DNA of 28,883 nucleotides from UBA6987 sp045617825 (GTDB lineage: Bacteria > Bacillota > Clostridia > Lachnospirales > Lachnospiraceae): NCBI GenBank assembly GCA_045617825.1, contig JAZLJI010000061.1:1-28883 (forward strand), written 5' to 3'. The notes below the pieces were generated by a model, which saw only the letters and a program-made list of their open reading frames with translations, was not told where the DNA came from and searched no databases. A program made the position numbers and the translations under genes. Each line of letters opens with the position of its first letter. The stretch's first letter is position 1. This document shows, in pieces, positions 14,772-22,564 of the stretch.

Positions 14772-16016
14772 ATGAAAGAGGCTTCTCGCGAAAAACGCCA
14801 TTACGGCTGGATCATCGTGCTGGGCTGCGCACTGTATTTTTACATGCTCGGGGGGATCGGGACCAATTCCGTATCGGTGAATTATCCCTTTATCCGCGAT
14901 CAGAACGGATTTACCCAGACCCAGATCTCGCTGCTCGGTACCGTCCGCAGCCTGTCCAATGCGCTGGCCATGCTGCTGGTCACGGCCTTTTATCGGAAAA
15001 TGCCCCTGCGGCGCGGGCTGCTTCTGGCCGGCAGTATCCTGTGCCTGGGGTATCTGTTGCTGGGGCTGGCCGCGGAGCTGCCCCTGTATCTGGCGGGAAT
15101 GGCGCTGATCGGGCTGGGCTACGGGCTCGGCAGTATGGTGCCGCTGTCGCTGCTGGTAAACCGCTGGTTCGTCAGCCGGAGGACACAGGTGATCAGCATC
15201 ATCAGCGCCATGAGCGGACTGGGCATGCTGGGAATCCCGTCGCTGCTGACCGGTATGATAAAGAGCCGGGGCCTGCGTTTTTCCCTGACCGCGGAGGCCT
15301 GCTTCCTGCTTCTGCTGACGGCGGTCAGCATCCTGCTGCTGCGGGAGTCTCCGGAGACGATGGGTCTAAAGCCCTACGAGGACGGCAGCCTGCAGAAGAA
15401 AAAGAAGGCTGCGGACGGCCCTTCCCGGTCCATGCCCCTCCCCCGCCGGATCTGCACCCACCTGATGGTCGTGCTCAACGCGCTGCCCTGCTCGGTGGGC
15501 TGGAGCTGCCTGGCCCTGCATGCGGCCACGGAAGGCTTTTCGGCGGAAAAGGCCGCCGTGGGACTGACGCTGGCGGGGATCGGCCTTCTGGGCTCCAAGC
15601 TGCTGTACGGCGCAGTCAGTGAGAAGCAGGGGGTGAAGAAGACCTCCTGTCTGTACTATATCGGGCTATTTGTCGGGACCGGGGCGCTGTGCCTTATCGG
15701 CAGACTGCGGTTCCTGCTCTATCCCGCCATCGCCGTATATGCCGCCTCGCTGGCGCTCATCACCATCGGCGACGTGGTCTGGGTCGGCGAATGGTTCCCG
15801 GAGGAGGAAAGACGCACGGAGCTGGCACGGTTTCAGCTGCTGTACGCGGTGGGCAGCCTCCTGGGCGGACCGGTCGCCGGGATGGCGGCAGATGCCGCCG
15901 GCTCTTACGTGCCCTTTTATCTGCTCTGCATTCTTGCCGAGATCCTGACACTGGGCATCATGCTGAGCAACTACCGGGCGGCGGAGAAAAATTTCGGCGA
16001 GGGCCGGGAAGGATAA
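14772..16016 (+). CDS. MFS transporter, oxalate/formate-antiporter-like
   Basis: This 414-aa membrane protein has about 12 predicted TM helices in two halves, split by a basic cytoplasmic loop near 215-235 (LQKKKKAADGPSRSMPLPRR). The start HYGWIIVLGC and the NSVSVNYPFI stretch resemble OFA and monocarboxylate-type MFS carriers, which move organic acids. The ATG at 14772 is chosen over an in-frame ATG at 14724 because GGAGGAGG lies just before it. GC-ending codons dominate, suggesting modest expression, typical of transporters. It is cotranscribed with a sugar-kinase-like gene. It could import the acid substrate of the neighbouring catabolic genes or export a product; direction cannot be read. 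Confidence 0.87.
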   Translation: MKEASREKRHYGWIIVLGCALYFYMLGGIGTNSVSVNYPFIRDQNGFTQTQISLLGTVRSLSNALAMLLVTAFYRKMPLRRGLLLAGSILCLGYLLLGLAAELPLYLAGMALIGLGYGLGSMVPLSLLVNRWFVSRRTQVISIISAMSGLGMLGIPSLLTGMIKSRGLRFSLTAEACFLLLLTAVSILLLRESPETMGLKPYEDGSLQKKKKAADGPSRSMPLPRRICTHLMVVLNALPCSVGWSCLALHAATEGFSAEKAAVGLTLAGIGLLGSKLLYGAVSEKQGVKKTSCLYYIGLFVGTGALCLIGRLRFLLYPAIAVYAASLALITIGDVVWVGEWFPEEERRTELARFQLLYAVGSLLGGPVAGMAADAAGSYVPFYLLCILAEILTLGIMLSNYRAAEKNFGEGREG

Positions 16017-16052
16017 AGCCGTAAGAGGCTGAGGCAGGAGGTGACGGCTTTT
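16015..16052 (+). terminator. Weak terminator-like hairpin between MFS and kinase genes
   Basis: AAAGCCGT (16015-16022), overlapping the MFS stop codon, pairs exactly with ACGGCTTT (16044-16051) around a 21-base loop and ends in TTTT. It may attenuate readthrough into the kinase gene. Confidence 0.4.
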
Positions 16053-16094
16053 CCGGGACGGAGGAGGCTGCATCGGCGGAAAAGGAGAACAGGC

Positions 16095-17168
16095 ATGGAA
16101 ATGACGGATGAACTGATGGGCTTACTGGATCAATACGGATTTCCGGCGGGGCCCGTTTCGGCGGAGCCGCTGGGCTGCGGCCATATCAACGAGACGCTGC
16201 TGATCCGGACGGCGGAGGGCGGCGCGGAGGAGGCCTGCGTCCTCCAGCGCATCAACCGCTACGTGTTCCGGAAGCCCTGGGAGCTGATGGAGAACGTGAC
16301 GGCGGTGACGGAGCATATCCGCAGGAAGCTGACGGCAGAGGGCAAGGACCCCGATCGTCTGGTCCTGACGGTGCTCCCGACGAAGACGGGAGAGTCCTTC
16401 GTCCGGGACGCCGCCGGCGAATACTGGCGCATGACCCGGTACATTTCCCGCTCGGTCTGCTTCCAGGAGGCGGACGAGGCGCTTTTTGCCGAAGCCGGCC
16501 GGGCCTTCGGGGAATTCCAGCGGCTGCTGGAGGATTTTCCGGCGGAGCGGTTAAAGGAAACGATCCCGGGCTTCCACGACACCCGGGCCCGGTACCGGGC
16601 CTTCGCGGAGACGGTGAAGGCGGACCCCGTGGGCCGGGCCGCCGCCTGCCGGCCGGAGATCGAAAAGGTCCTGAGCCGGGAGAAGCTGGCCGGGGCCGCG
16701 CTTTCCCTGCTGGAGCGGGGCGAGCTGCCGCTGCGGGTGACCCACAACGATACCAAGCTGAACAATATCCTGTTCGACCGGGACAGCCGCCGGGCCCTCT
16801 GCGTGATCGATCTGGACACGGTGATGCCCGGGCTGGCCATGAACGATTTCGGGGACGCGATCCGCTTCGGCGCCTCTACGGCGGCGGAGGACGAGCCCGA
16901 CCTTTCCCGGGTACACTTCGATCCGCGGCGCTATGAGGCGTACCTGAGGGGGTATCTGCAGGGCTGCGGCGACAGCCTGACGGCGCGGGAGCGGGAGACG
17001 CTGCCCCTGGGCGCGCTGCTGATGACCTACGAGGTGGGCCTCCGTTTTCTGGGGGATTACCTGGAGGGCGACGTGTATTTCAGGACGGAGAAGCCGGAGC
17101 ATAACCTGATCCGCTGCCGCACCCAGCTGAAGCTGCTGGAGGAGATGGAGCAGTTCTTCAAATATTGA
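16095..17168 (+). CDS. Aminoglycoside-phosphotransferase-fold kinase, N-acetylhexosamine 1-kinase-like
   Basis: The 357-aa protein has the APH/choline-kinase fold: a glycine-containing loop GCGHIN (27-32), Brenner's motif with H217, D219 and N224 (VTHNDTKLNNILF), and the metal-binding D239/D241 in CVIDLDTVMPGL. The early segment VLQRINRYVFRKPWELMENV and the overall length match bacterial N-acetylhexosamine 1-kinases and their homologues, which make sugar 1-phosphates. True specificity cannot be read. The ATG at 16095 follows AAAGGAG; an in-frame GTG at 16041 has poorer support. It is the last gene of the MFS pair, followed by 141 bp with a new promoter. Phosphorylation of the imported or salvaged compound is the simplest role. 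Confidence 0.82.
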   Translation: MEMTDELMGLLDQYGFPAGPVSAEPLGCGHINETLLIRTAEGGAEEACVLQRINRYVFRKPWELMENVTAVTEHIRRKLTAEGKDPDRLVLTVLPTKTGESFVRDAAGEYWRMTRYISRSVCFQEADEALFAEAGRAFGEFQRLLEDFPAERLKETIPGFHDTRARYRAFAETVKADPVGRAAACRPEIEKVLSREKLAGAALSLLERGELPLRVTHNDTKLNNILFDRDSRRALCVIDLDTVMPGLAMNDFGDAIRFGASTAAEDEPDLSRVHFDPRRYEAYLRGYLQGCGDSLTARERETLPLGALLMTYEVGLRFLGDYLEGDVYFRTEKPEHNLIRCRTQLKLLEEMEQFFKY

Positions 17169-17170
17169 CA

Positions 17171-17206
17171 TGTTTCCCGAAAACGCCCGGATTTCAAGGG
17201 AAAACA
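17171..17206. promoter_or_regulatory. Spaced inverted repeat upstream of the CoA-transferase promoter
   Basis: TGTTTCCC (17171-17178) and GGGAAAACA (17198-17206) are complementary apart from one extra A, 19 bases apart. The interval includes the half-site ATTTCAA (17191-17197), also seen in the IclR-region elements, at about -69 from the start site. It may be an operator or a weak 3' hairpin of the kinase gene. Confidence 0.3.
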
Positions 17207-17228
17207 GCGGGCAAATCCTGCGTTTCTC

Positions 17229-17256
17229 TTGACAAAGTGAGCGGGTATCATATAAT
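17229..17256 (+). promoter_or_regulatory. Promoter of the CoA-transferase operon
   Basis: TTGACA (17229-17234) and TATAAT (17251-17256), both perfect hexamers, are 16 bp apart. This is the closest match to consensus in the window. Confidence 0.85.
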
Positions 17257-17309
17257 GTTGACAGAGGAAAATACAAACCTATCCCGAATAAAAGAGAAAG
17301 GATATACAC

Positions 17310-18524
17310 ATGAATAAACCCTTAAGCGGAATCAAAATGGTAGAGCTTTCCGTCATGGTGGCAGGCCCCGTCTGCGGCCGTCTGATGGAGGATCTGGGCG
17401 CCGAGGTGATCAAGCTGGAGCGCGCGGAGGGCGACGGCTGGCGCACGACCGGCAAGAACCACAACCTGAAGCGCTTCAGTGACGAGGAGAACCCGATCTT
17501 CGACGTGTTCAACGCCGGCAAACGGATGCTGTCTCTGGATCTGAGAACGGCCGAGGGGCAGGAGATCTTCCATAAGCTGCTGTCGGAGACCGATATTTTC
17601 ATGAGCAATATGCGGCCGCAGTCCCTGAAGAAGATGCACGTGCATTACGAGGACCTGTGCCCCAAGTACCCCCGGCTGATCTATGCCCTGGGTCTGGGCT
17701 ACGGCGAGAAGGGCCCCGAGGCGGACACCCCCGCTTACGATACCACGGCCTTCTGGTCCCGCCCCGGCTTCCTGACGGACTCCCGTCCGGAGGGCTCGGC
17801 GGAGGTCGTCAGCGCCCCCTCCAGCATGGGCGATACCTTCACCGGCATGAACATGACCACGGAGATCTGCGCGGCCCTCTTCAACCGTGAGCGGACCGGC
17901 AAGGGCTGCGTGGTGAAGTCCTCCCTGTACCACTGCGGTATTTATTCTCAGCAGATCATGATGCTTCTGGCGCAGGGGGAGGAAGGCTTTGCCTATCCCC
18001 GCAAGCGTCTGGAAAAGGCCCCCTTCCACGAGGCCTATATGTGCAAGGACGGCGAGTTCGTTTACATCGCGCTGCAGGATGCCTTAAAGCAGCTGCCTCA
18101 GCAGTACAAGCTGCTGGGTCTGGACGACATGATGCAGGACAAATACCTGCAGATGCCGGAGCGCTGGGACAACCGCGAATACATCCATCAGCGCCTGATC
18201 GAGGGCTATCTCAAGGAGGATTCCACCACCTGGATCGAGAAGGCCAGAGGCACCGGACTTCCCATCACCCGCATGGGCCACTTCTGCGAGATCCCGCAGG
18301 ATGAGCAGGCCTGGGCCAACGACTACCTGGAAAAGGTGGAATACCCCAACGGCCACGTAGAAGTGGTGGCCACGACCCCCGTGGAGATCGAGGGCGTGGA
18401 GAAGGCGCCCATGAAGCCCGCCCGCCGCATCGGCCAGGACTCCGAGGAGATCCTGAAGGAGCTGGGCTATACGCAGGAACAGATCGATACGCTTCGGAAA
18501 GCCGGAGTGATCACAGTAAAGTAA
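17310..18524 (+). CDS. CaiB/BaiF family III CoA-transferase, FldA/HadA-like
   Basis: The 404-aa enzyme has the family III start LSGIKMVELSVMVAGPVCGRLMEDLGAEVIKLE and the catalytic aspartate D175 in SSMGDTFTGM, aligned with Asp169 of formyl-CoA transferase. Stretches such as GYGEKGPEADTPAYDTTAF and DEQAWANDYLEKVEYPNG closely resemble FldA, the phenyllactate/cinnamate CoA-transferase of amino-acid-fermenting clostridia. The likely reaction is therefore exchange of CoA between an acyl-CoA and a hydroxy or unsaturated acid. It starts behind GAAAGGATA and is followed 15 bp later by a hydroxyacyl-CoA dehydrogenase, which would act on the activated acid. No dehydratase or its activator is in this window, so a FldBC/HadBC-type reductive branch is not supported here. 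Confidence 0.9.
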   Translation: MNKPLSGIKMVELSVMVAGPVCGRLMEDLGAEVIKLERAEGDGWRTTGKNHNLKRFSDEENPIFDVFNAGKRMLSLDLRTAEGQEIFHKLLSETDIFMSNMRPQSLKKMHVHYEDLCPKYPRLIYALGLGYGEKGPEADTPAYDTTAFWSRPGFLTDSRPEGSAEVVSAPSSMGDTFTGMNMTTEICAALFNRERTGKGCVVKSSLYHCGIYSQQIMMLLAQGEEGFAYPRKRLEKAPFHEAYMCKDGEFVYIALQDALKQLPQQYKLLGLDDMMQDKYLQMPERWDNREYIHQRLIEGYLKEDSTTWIEKARGTGLPITRMGHFCEIPQDEQAWANDYLEKVEYPNGHVEVVATTPVEIEGVEKAPMKPARRIGQDSEEILKELGYTQEQIDTLRKAGVITVK

Positions 18525-18539
18525 ACAGGAGGAACTGTT

Positions 18540-20153
18540 ATGGAAATCAAGAATGTAACGGTCATCGGCGGCGGCCGCATGGGCAGACAGATCGGCCTTT
18601 GCGCGGCGATCCATGGCTATAATACCGTTGTCTTCGACCTGATCCCCGCCGTCCGCGAGGACGTGGTGGCCTGGTCCAAGGAATATCTGGCCGGCAGAGT
18701 CGCCAAGAAGCGTATGACCGAGGCCCAGGTGGCGGATATCGCCGCCCGCTTCCGCGTGGAAGCCGAGCTGAAGGAAGCCGTAGAGGATTCCGATCTGGTC
18801 ATCGAAGCCATCTATGAGGATAAGACCGCGAAATGCGAGATCCTGGGCAAGATCAGCGAGATCGTCCGCCCGACCACCATCATCGCGACCAACTCCAGCT
18901 TCATGGTATCCTCCCTGTTCGCGGACAGCGTGAAGGATCCTTCCCGCCTCTGCAACATGCACTTCTACAACCCCGCGCTGGTCATGGCCTTCGTCGAGGT
19001 CGTTCAGGGCCCTCACTGCAGTGAGGAGACCGGTAAGGCTGCCTACGATTTCTGCATTTCCCTGGGCAAGAAGCCCGTGCTGCAGAAGAAGGAGCTGCCC
19101 GGATTTGCCGGCAACTACCTGATCCGCTTCATCAACAATACGGCTCAGTACATGGCCGCGACGGACATCATGAGCATTCCCGATATCGACACCCTGATGG
19201 AGAAGGGCTTCGGCCGCAAGAAGGGCCCGTTCCATCTGATGGACATGACCGGTGTGAACCTGACCCAGAAGATCCAGGCGGACGCCTATGCCCGTACCGG
19301 TGTCAAGCCCTATCTGTTCGATCTGGTGACCGCGCTGACCGAGCGGGGCGCCATCGGCCTGCAGGCGGGCCACGGCTTCTACGATTACGAAGCTCCTTTT
19401 GATCAGAACGAGTCCTATATCCCCAAGTGGGACGGCCTCACCCTGAAGGACATCAAGTCCATCGGTATCCTGGGCGCTCAGCCCGAGGTGCTGGCTCTGG
19501 GCGAGAAGGCCAAGGCTGAGGGCCTGACCGTCAAGGTAGCGGAGGATGCCGCTCTCCTTTCCGGAATGGATCTGATCCTGGAAGCGCTGCCTGAGGACGC
19601 TGCGGCCAAGAAGGCTGCTCTGGCGAAGCTTGCCGCCGTTGCTCCCGAAGCGATCCTGGCTTCCTGCACCGACGATATCGCTCCCTCCGTACTGGGCGCC
19701 GGCCTCAAGGCTGCCGACAAGCTGGTGTCTCTGCACTTCTTCGCGGGCGCCGAGCCCGTCGAGCTGGTCCAGGGCGCTGCCTCCAAGGAGACCGTGGGCG
19801 CGCTGTATCTGCTGCTCCAGAAGCTGGGCAAGGCTCCACTGTGGGAGAAGCAGGAGCTGCCGGGCTTCGGCTTCGGCTATATGCTGGCGGCCATCGGCGA
19901 GAGTGCCTGCTACCTGGTCGAGGACGGCTTCTGCACCGCCGAGGAGACCGATATCTGCCTGATCCACGGCCTCGGCTTCACCTACGGCTTCTTCCAGACG
20001 GTGGATATGCTGGGCGTGGACAAGTTCTTCGCGACGCTGGAGGCCAAGTACAAGGAAACCGGCAAGAAGCCCTATATGTATGACGTCTTCGCGCAGAAGG
20101 TCGCTGCCGGCGAGCTGGGCGTAAAGGCCGGCAAAGGCTTCTATCAGTATTGA
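18540..20153 (+). CDS. 3-hydroxyacyl-CoA dehydrogenase with a duplicated, partly degenerate second half
   Basis: The 537-aa protein first contains a complete enzyme: NAD-binding Rossmann domain (4-185; GGGRMG at 10-15) and helical 3HCDH domain (186-285). Catalytic residues are S119/S120, H141 and E153 (HFYNPALVMAFVE) and N192. Residues 303-537 repeat the same order in reduced form: a Rossmann-like segment lacking the glycine motif, H399 and E408 retained (LHFFAGAEPVE), then a second helical domain ending GVKAGKGFYQY like GLQAGHGFYDY of the first. N192 is replaced by G446. A reduced Rossmann plus second 3HCDH domain is known in PaaH-type enzymes, so the second half is probably structural. It oxidises a 3-hydroxyacyl-CoA with NAD, presumably after the CoA-transferase upstream. 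Confidence 0.9.
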   Translation: MEIKNVTVIGGGRMGRQIGLCAAIHGYNTVVFDLIPAVREDVVAWSKEYLAGRVAKKRMTEAQVADIAARFRVEAELKEAVEDSDLVIEAIYEDKTAKCEILGKISEIVRPTTIIATNSSFMVSSLFADSVKDPSRLCNMHFYNPALVMAFVEVVQGPHCSEETGKAAYDFCISLGKKPVLQKKELPGFAGNYLIRFINNTAQYMAATDIMSIPDIDTLMEKGFGRKKGPFHLMDMTGVNLTQKIQADAYARTGVKPYLFDLVTALTERGAIGLQAGHGFYDYEAPFDQNESYIPKWDGLTLKDIKSIGILGAQPEVLALGEKAKAEGLTVKVAEDAALLSGMDLILEALPEDAAAKKAALAKLAAVAPEAILASCTDDIAPSVLGAGLKAADKLVSLHFFAGAEPVELVQGAASKETVGALYLLLQKLGKAPLWEKQELPGFGFGYMLAAIGESACYLVEDGFCTAEETDICLIHGLGFTYGFFQTVDMLGVDKFFATLEAKYKETGKKPYMYDVFAQKVAAGELGVKAGKGFYQY

Positions 20154-20165
20154 TCGAAATTATAA

Positions 20166-20197
20166 AGCGCCCGACCCGGCGAGCCGGGGAGGGCGCT
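20166..20197 (+). other. Intercistronic hairpin with a tandem G-A internal loop
   Basis: AGCGCCC pairs with GGGCGCT and CCCGG with CCGGG around CGAG; the two stems are joined by symmetrical GA/GA mismatches (173-174 and 189-190 of the 20-kb block). Twelve GC-rich pairs make it very stable. It has no U-tract and fills the gap between the dehydrogenase and SDR genes, so it may be an RNA-stability or protein-binding element. Confidence 0.55.
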
Positions 20198-20227
20198 GCA
20201 CATTTATGAAAATAAAGGAGAACGAAC

Positions 20228-20974
20228 ATGTTTGATTTTGCAGGGAAATTTGCCATCGTGACCGGCGCCGGCAAGGGCATCGGCCAGGCTATCGCAGAGC
20301 GTCTGGTGCATGACGGTGTAGCCGGTCTGGCTATTCTGGACTATGCCGAGGAGCTGGCCAAGGCCACCGCCAAGGAAATGGACCCCACCGGTGAGAAGGT
20401 CATTGCCATCAAGTGCAACGTCGCCGATCCCGAGAGCGTAAAGGCAGCGGTCGCCGCCGTGAAGGAACGCTTCGGCCGGATCGATATCCTGGTCAACAAC
20501 GCCGGCATCACCAAGGACAGAATGTTCCACAAGATGACTGACATGGAAATGCACGCGGTGCTGGACGTGAACTTCTTCGGTGTGGCCAATATGTGCGCCG
20601 CCGTGATCCCGGATATGCGGGCTCAGGAATACGGCAAGATCGTCAACATTTCCTCCACCTCTGCCTACGGCAACGCCGGTCAGTGCAACTATGCTGCCTC
20701 CAAGGGCGCCATCAACGGCTTCACCCGTACTCTGGCGAAGGAATCCGCCGGTAAGAACATCACCGTGAACGCGGTGCTGCCCGGCTGCATCGACACCGAA
20801 ATGATGCGCGCGGTCCCCGAGGCCAATATGAAGGCCATCCTGGCTTCTCATCCCATGCACCGTCTGGGCCAGCCCAGCGAGGTCGCCGCTCTGGTGGCTT
20901 ACCTGTGCAGCGATGATTCCTCCTACGTTTCCGGCGAATGCATCATCGCCAGCGGCGCTTACATCATTCACTAA
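20228..20974 (+). CDS. SDR family oxidoreductase, FabG-like
   Basis: This 248-aa protein is a canonical SDR of the 3-oxoacyl-ACP/acetoacetyl-CoA reductase type. TGAGKGIG is at 12-19, D38 at the end of the second strand favours NAD, NNAG is at 90-93, and the catalytic triad is S142/S143, Y155 and K159 (YAASK). The end (SDDSSYVSGECIIASGAYIIH) is typical full length. Next to a CoA-transferase and hydroxyacyl-CoA dehydrogenase, it is more likely a catabolic hydroxyacyl or polyol dehydrogenase than part of fatty acid synthesis, as no acyl carrier protein or fab genes are near. The ATG follows AAAGGAG. Its last 11 bases overlap the end of the convergent AraC gene. Confidence 0.88.
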   Translation: MFDFAGKFAIVTGAGKGIGQAIAERLVHDGVAGLAILDYAEELAKATAKEMDPTGEKVIAIKCNVADPESVKAAVAAVKERFGRIDILVNNAGITKDRMFHKMTDMEMHAVLDVNFFGVANMCAAVIPDMRAQEYGKIVNISSTSAYGNAGQCNYAASKGAINGFTRTLAKESAGKNITVNAVLPGCIDTEMMRAVPEANMKAILASHPMHRLGQPSEVAALVAYLCSDDSSYVSGECIIASGAYIIH

Positions 20975-21875
20975 AAAGACTGGACAGGGTCCGTTCGGTC
21001 CCCGACAGTACGTTCTTGTGAAAGCCTCTCTCCCGGAGCGATTCCAGCTCCGCCAGGGAGGCTTTTTCCGTTTCGTACAGCACGTCCGCGGGATAGGCCC
21101 GGCGGCATTGGCTGGGGGTCAGGCCGATGTATTTCTGGAAAACACGGCCGAACTGGGTACTGGAGCCGAAGCCGCAGAGCAGGGCCACCTCCGCCACGGA
21201 CTGGTCGCTGTAGGCCAGCAGCTTGGCGGCCCGGCGGATCCGGATCCGGTTCAAAGCGTCCAGCACGGTGATCCCGGTGTCCTTATGGAAGGCCCGGCAG
21301 AGATAGTCGCTGTTGTAGCCCAGCTCCTGACCGATGTCCTCCAGCTGGACGTTTTCCGTAAAATGCGCCTCCAGGTATTCGGTGATCCGAACGGACAGCG
21401 GGGAAAAGCCGGAGATATCGAGCGCGTGCTGATCCCGCTGCAGGGGCTCCCGCAGCGGCTCGGTGAACAGCTGCAGCAGCGCGGCCAGGAAGGCCTCCAC
21501 GGCGGTATCGGACTGGTGTCCCTCCGGCGCGTATTCTTCGATGATGCGGGAGAACAGCTGGAAGGCCAGCGGCTGCTCCAGCCGGAGATAGGGACAGCCC
21601 TTCAGCAGATTGAGGGTCGTGGGATCCGGAACGAATTTGACCTCGCCGTAGTAAAGGACCTCATCCTGGGAGGAGTTGCTGTAGGAATGCTGTACGTCCT
21701 TGGAGATCAGGATCATCTCGCCGGTGTGCAGGGGGAAGCTGTCGCCGCCCGCGATGAAGTCGGCGGTGCCTTCATAGACGCAGAGCAGATGAATGAAGGG
21801 GTGGGTATGCGGCCGGACGCCGGCCCGGGGGCGGGTGTAGGAACGGTCGACCCAAAGAATGTGCGGTTTATCCAT
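20964..21875 (-). CDS. AraC family transcriptional regulator with N-terminal cupin
   Basis: The 303-aa protein has an N-terminal cupin sensor (about 15-100; H23 and H25 in RPHTHPFIH) and a C-terminal AraC double helix-turn-helix (about 166-266; YLEAHFTENVQLEDIGQELGYNSDYLCRAFHK and VAEVALLCGFGSSTQFGRVFQKYIGLTPSQCRR). About 37 residues follow the normal AraC end, and this tail is encoded across the terminator hairpin of the convergent SDR operon, so it may be non-functional read-on. The ATG overlaps the stop of the YesL gene by one base. It probably regulates the divergent sugar importer, together with the larger membrane-bound AraC protein. Confidence 0.9.
   Translation of the reverse strand: MDKPHILWVDRSYTRPRAGVRPHTHPFIHLLCVYEGTADFIAGGDSFPLHTGEMILISKDVQHSYSNSSQDEVLYYGEVKFVPDPTTLNLLKGCPYLRLEQPLAFQLFSRIIEEYAPEGHQSDTAVEAFLAALLQLFTEPLREPLQRDQHALDISGFSPLSVRITEYLEAHFTENVQLEDIGQELGYNSDYLCRAFHKDTGITVLDALNRIRIRRAAKLLAYSDQSVAEVALLCGFGSSTQFGRVFQKYIGLTPSQCRRAYPADVLYETEKASLAELESLRERGFHKNVLSGTERTLSSLFSE
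21021..21067 (+). terminator. Terminator of the SDR operon, embedded in the AraC coding tail
   Basis: On the plus strand AAAGCCTC pairs with GAGGCTTT, and CGGAGC with GCTCCG, with further pairs and two C-C mismatches between them. The stem is followed by TTTTT. It lies 47 bases past the SDR stop, inside the last codons of the opposing AraC gene. Confidence 0.7.
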
Positions 21876-22564
21876 CAGTCTTCCTCCTTTACGGGAGCAT
21901 CTTTCTCCAGGGGCTCCAGGCCGTTCTGCTCAGCCAGCTCCCGGAAGGGCTTTTTGAACAGGACCACGGCCAGAGAAGCGATCATCGTGAAATACAGCAT
22001 GACCCAGACCACCAGCAGGGTGCCCAGGACATCCGGCAGGAACAGAAACAGGATGACGGGCAGGAGAAACAGCAGGCTGACCAGCATGAGCTTGAACAGG
22101 TATCCCAGAGTCAGACGCAGGGAATACCGGAACAGGGGCTTCGTATCCACATTGAAACGGGCGCTGAGCAGCCAGTACATCGTGAAATAGGCGTACAGGA
22201 GCACCAGAGAAGCCACCGAGAAGATGAGCGGCATCATAAAGCCCTCTGTCTGGGCATCCATATAGGTGATGATGGACAGGGTGTTGAGGCCCATGATCAC
22301 GGTGAGGGGCAGTGCCACCAGCCAGCCCAGCTCGGCCTGCTTGAAATCTGCCTTGAAGATCCTGAAGAAATAAGCGGTAGGCTCCTCATTGCCGTCCGTC
22401 ATTGCCAGGCAGGCCGCGTAAAGCGCGTGGACCGAGGCGCCGATGGTGACCACCGGGAGACAGCAGAGGATAAAGCAGAGGTTCACTAAAATGATATCGC
22501 CCAGGCGGGTCAGCGCGCTGTGGAGCATGCTTTGCCGCGGTTCGATGGTCTTCTTATCAGCCAT
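21875..22564 (-). CDS. YesL family membrane protein (DUF624)
   Basis: The 229-aa protein has about five hydrophobic segments and the DUF624 pattern near its start (LTRLGDIILVNLCFILCCLPVVTIGASVHALYA), characteristic of YesL. In Bacillus and many Clostridia yesL lies with LplB/YtcP-type permease genes and an AraC regulator. Its molecular role is unknown; involvement in the importer or its signalling is inferred from this constant association. Its first eight bases overlap the end of the upstream AraC-type gene and its stop overlaps the next start (TGATG), so the three minus-strand genes are translationally coupled. Confidence 0.88.
   Translation of the reverse strand: MADKKTIEPRQSMLHSALTRLGDIILVNLCFILCCLPVVTIGASVHALYAACLAMTDGNEEPTAYFFRIFKADFKQAELGWLVALPLTVIMGLNTLSIITYMDAQTEGFMMPLIFSVASLVLLYAYFTMYWLLSARFNVDTKPLFRYSLRLTLGYLFKLMLVSLLFLLPVILFLFLPDVLGTLLVVWVMLYFTMIASLAVVLFKKPFRELAEQNGLEPLEKDAPVKEED

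Noticed and set aside
18084..19967. 627-aa minus-strand open frame across the CoA-transferase and dehydrogenase genes
   Set aside because: It spans the junction of two well-supported genes and has shadow-type composition. The same reasoning removes 24824-26650 and 7767-9404 on the minus strand and 20913-22190 on the plus strand.
17310..20153. A reductive FldABC/HadABC-type branch around the CoA-transferase
   Set aside because: The CoA-transferase is FldA-like, but no 2-hydroxyacyl-CoA dehydratase subunits, activator or acyl-CoA dehydrogenase are in the window.
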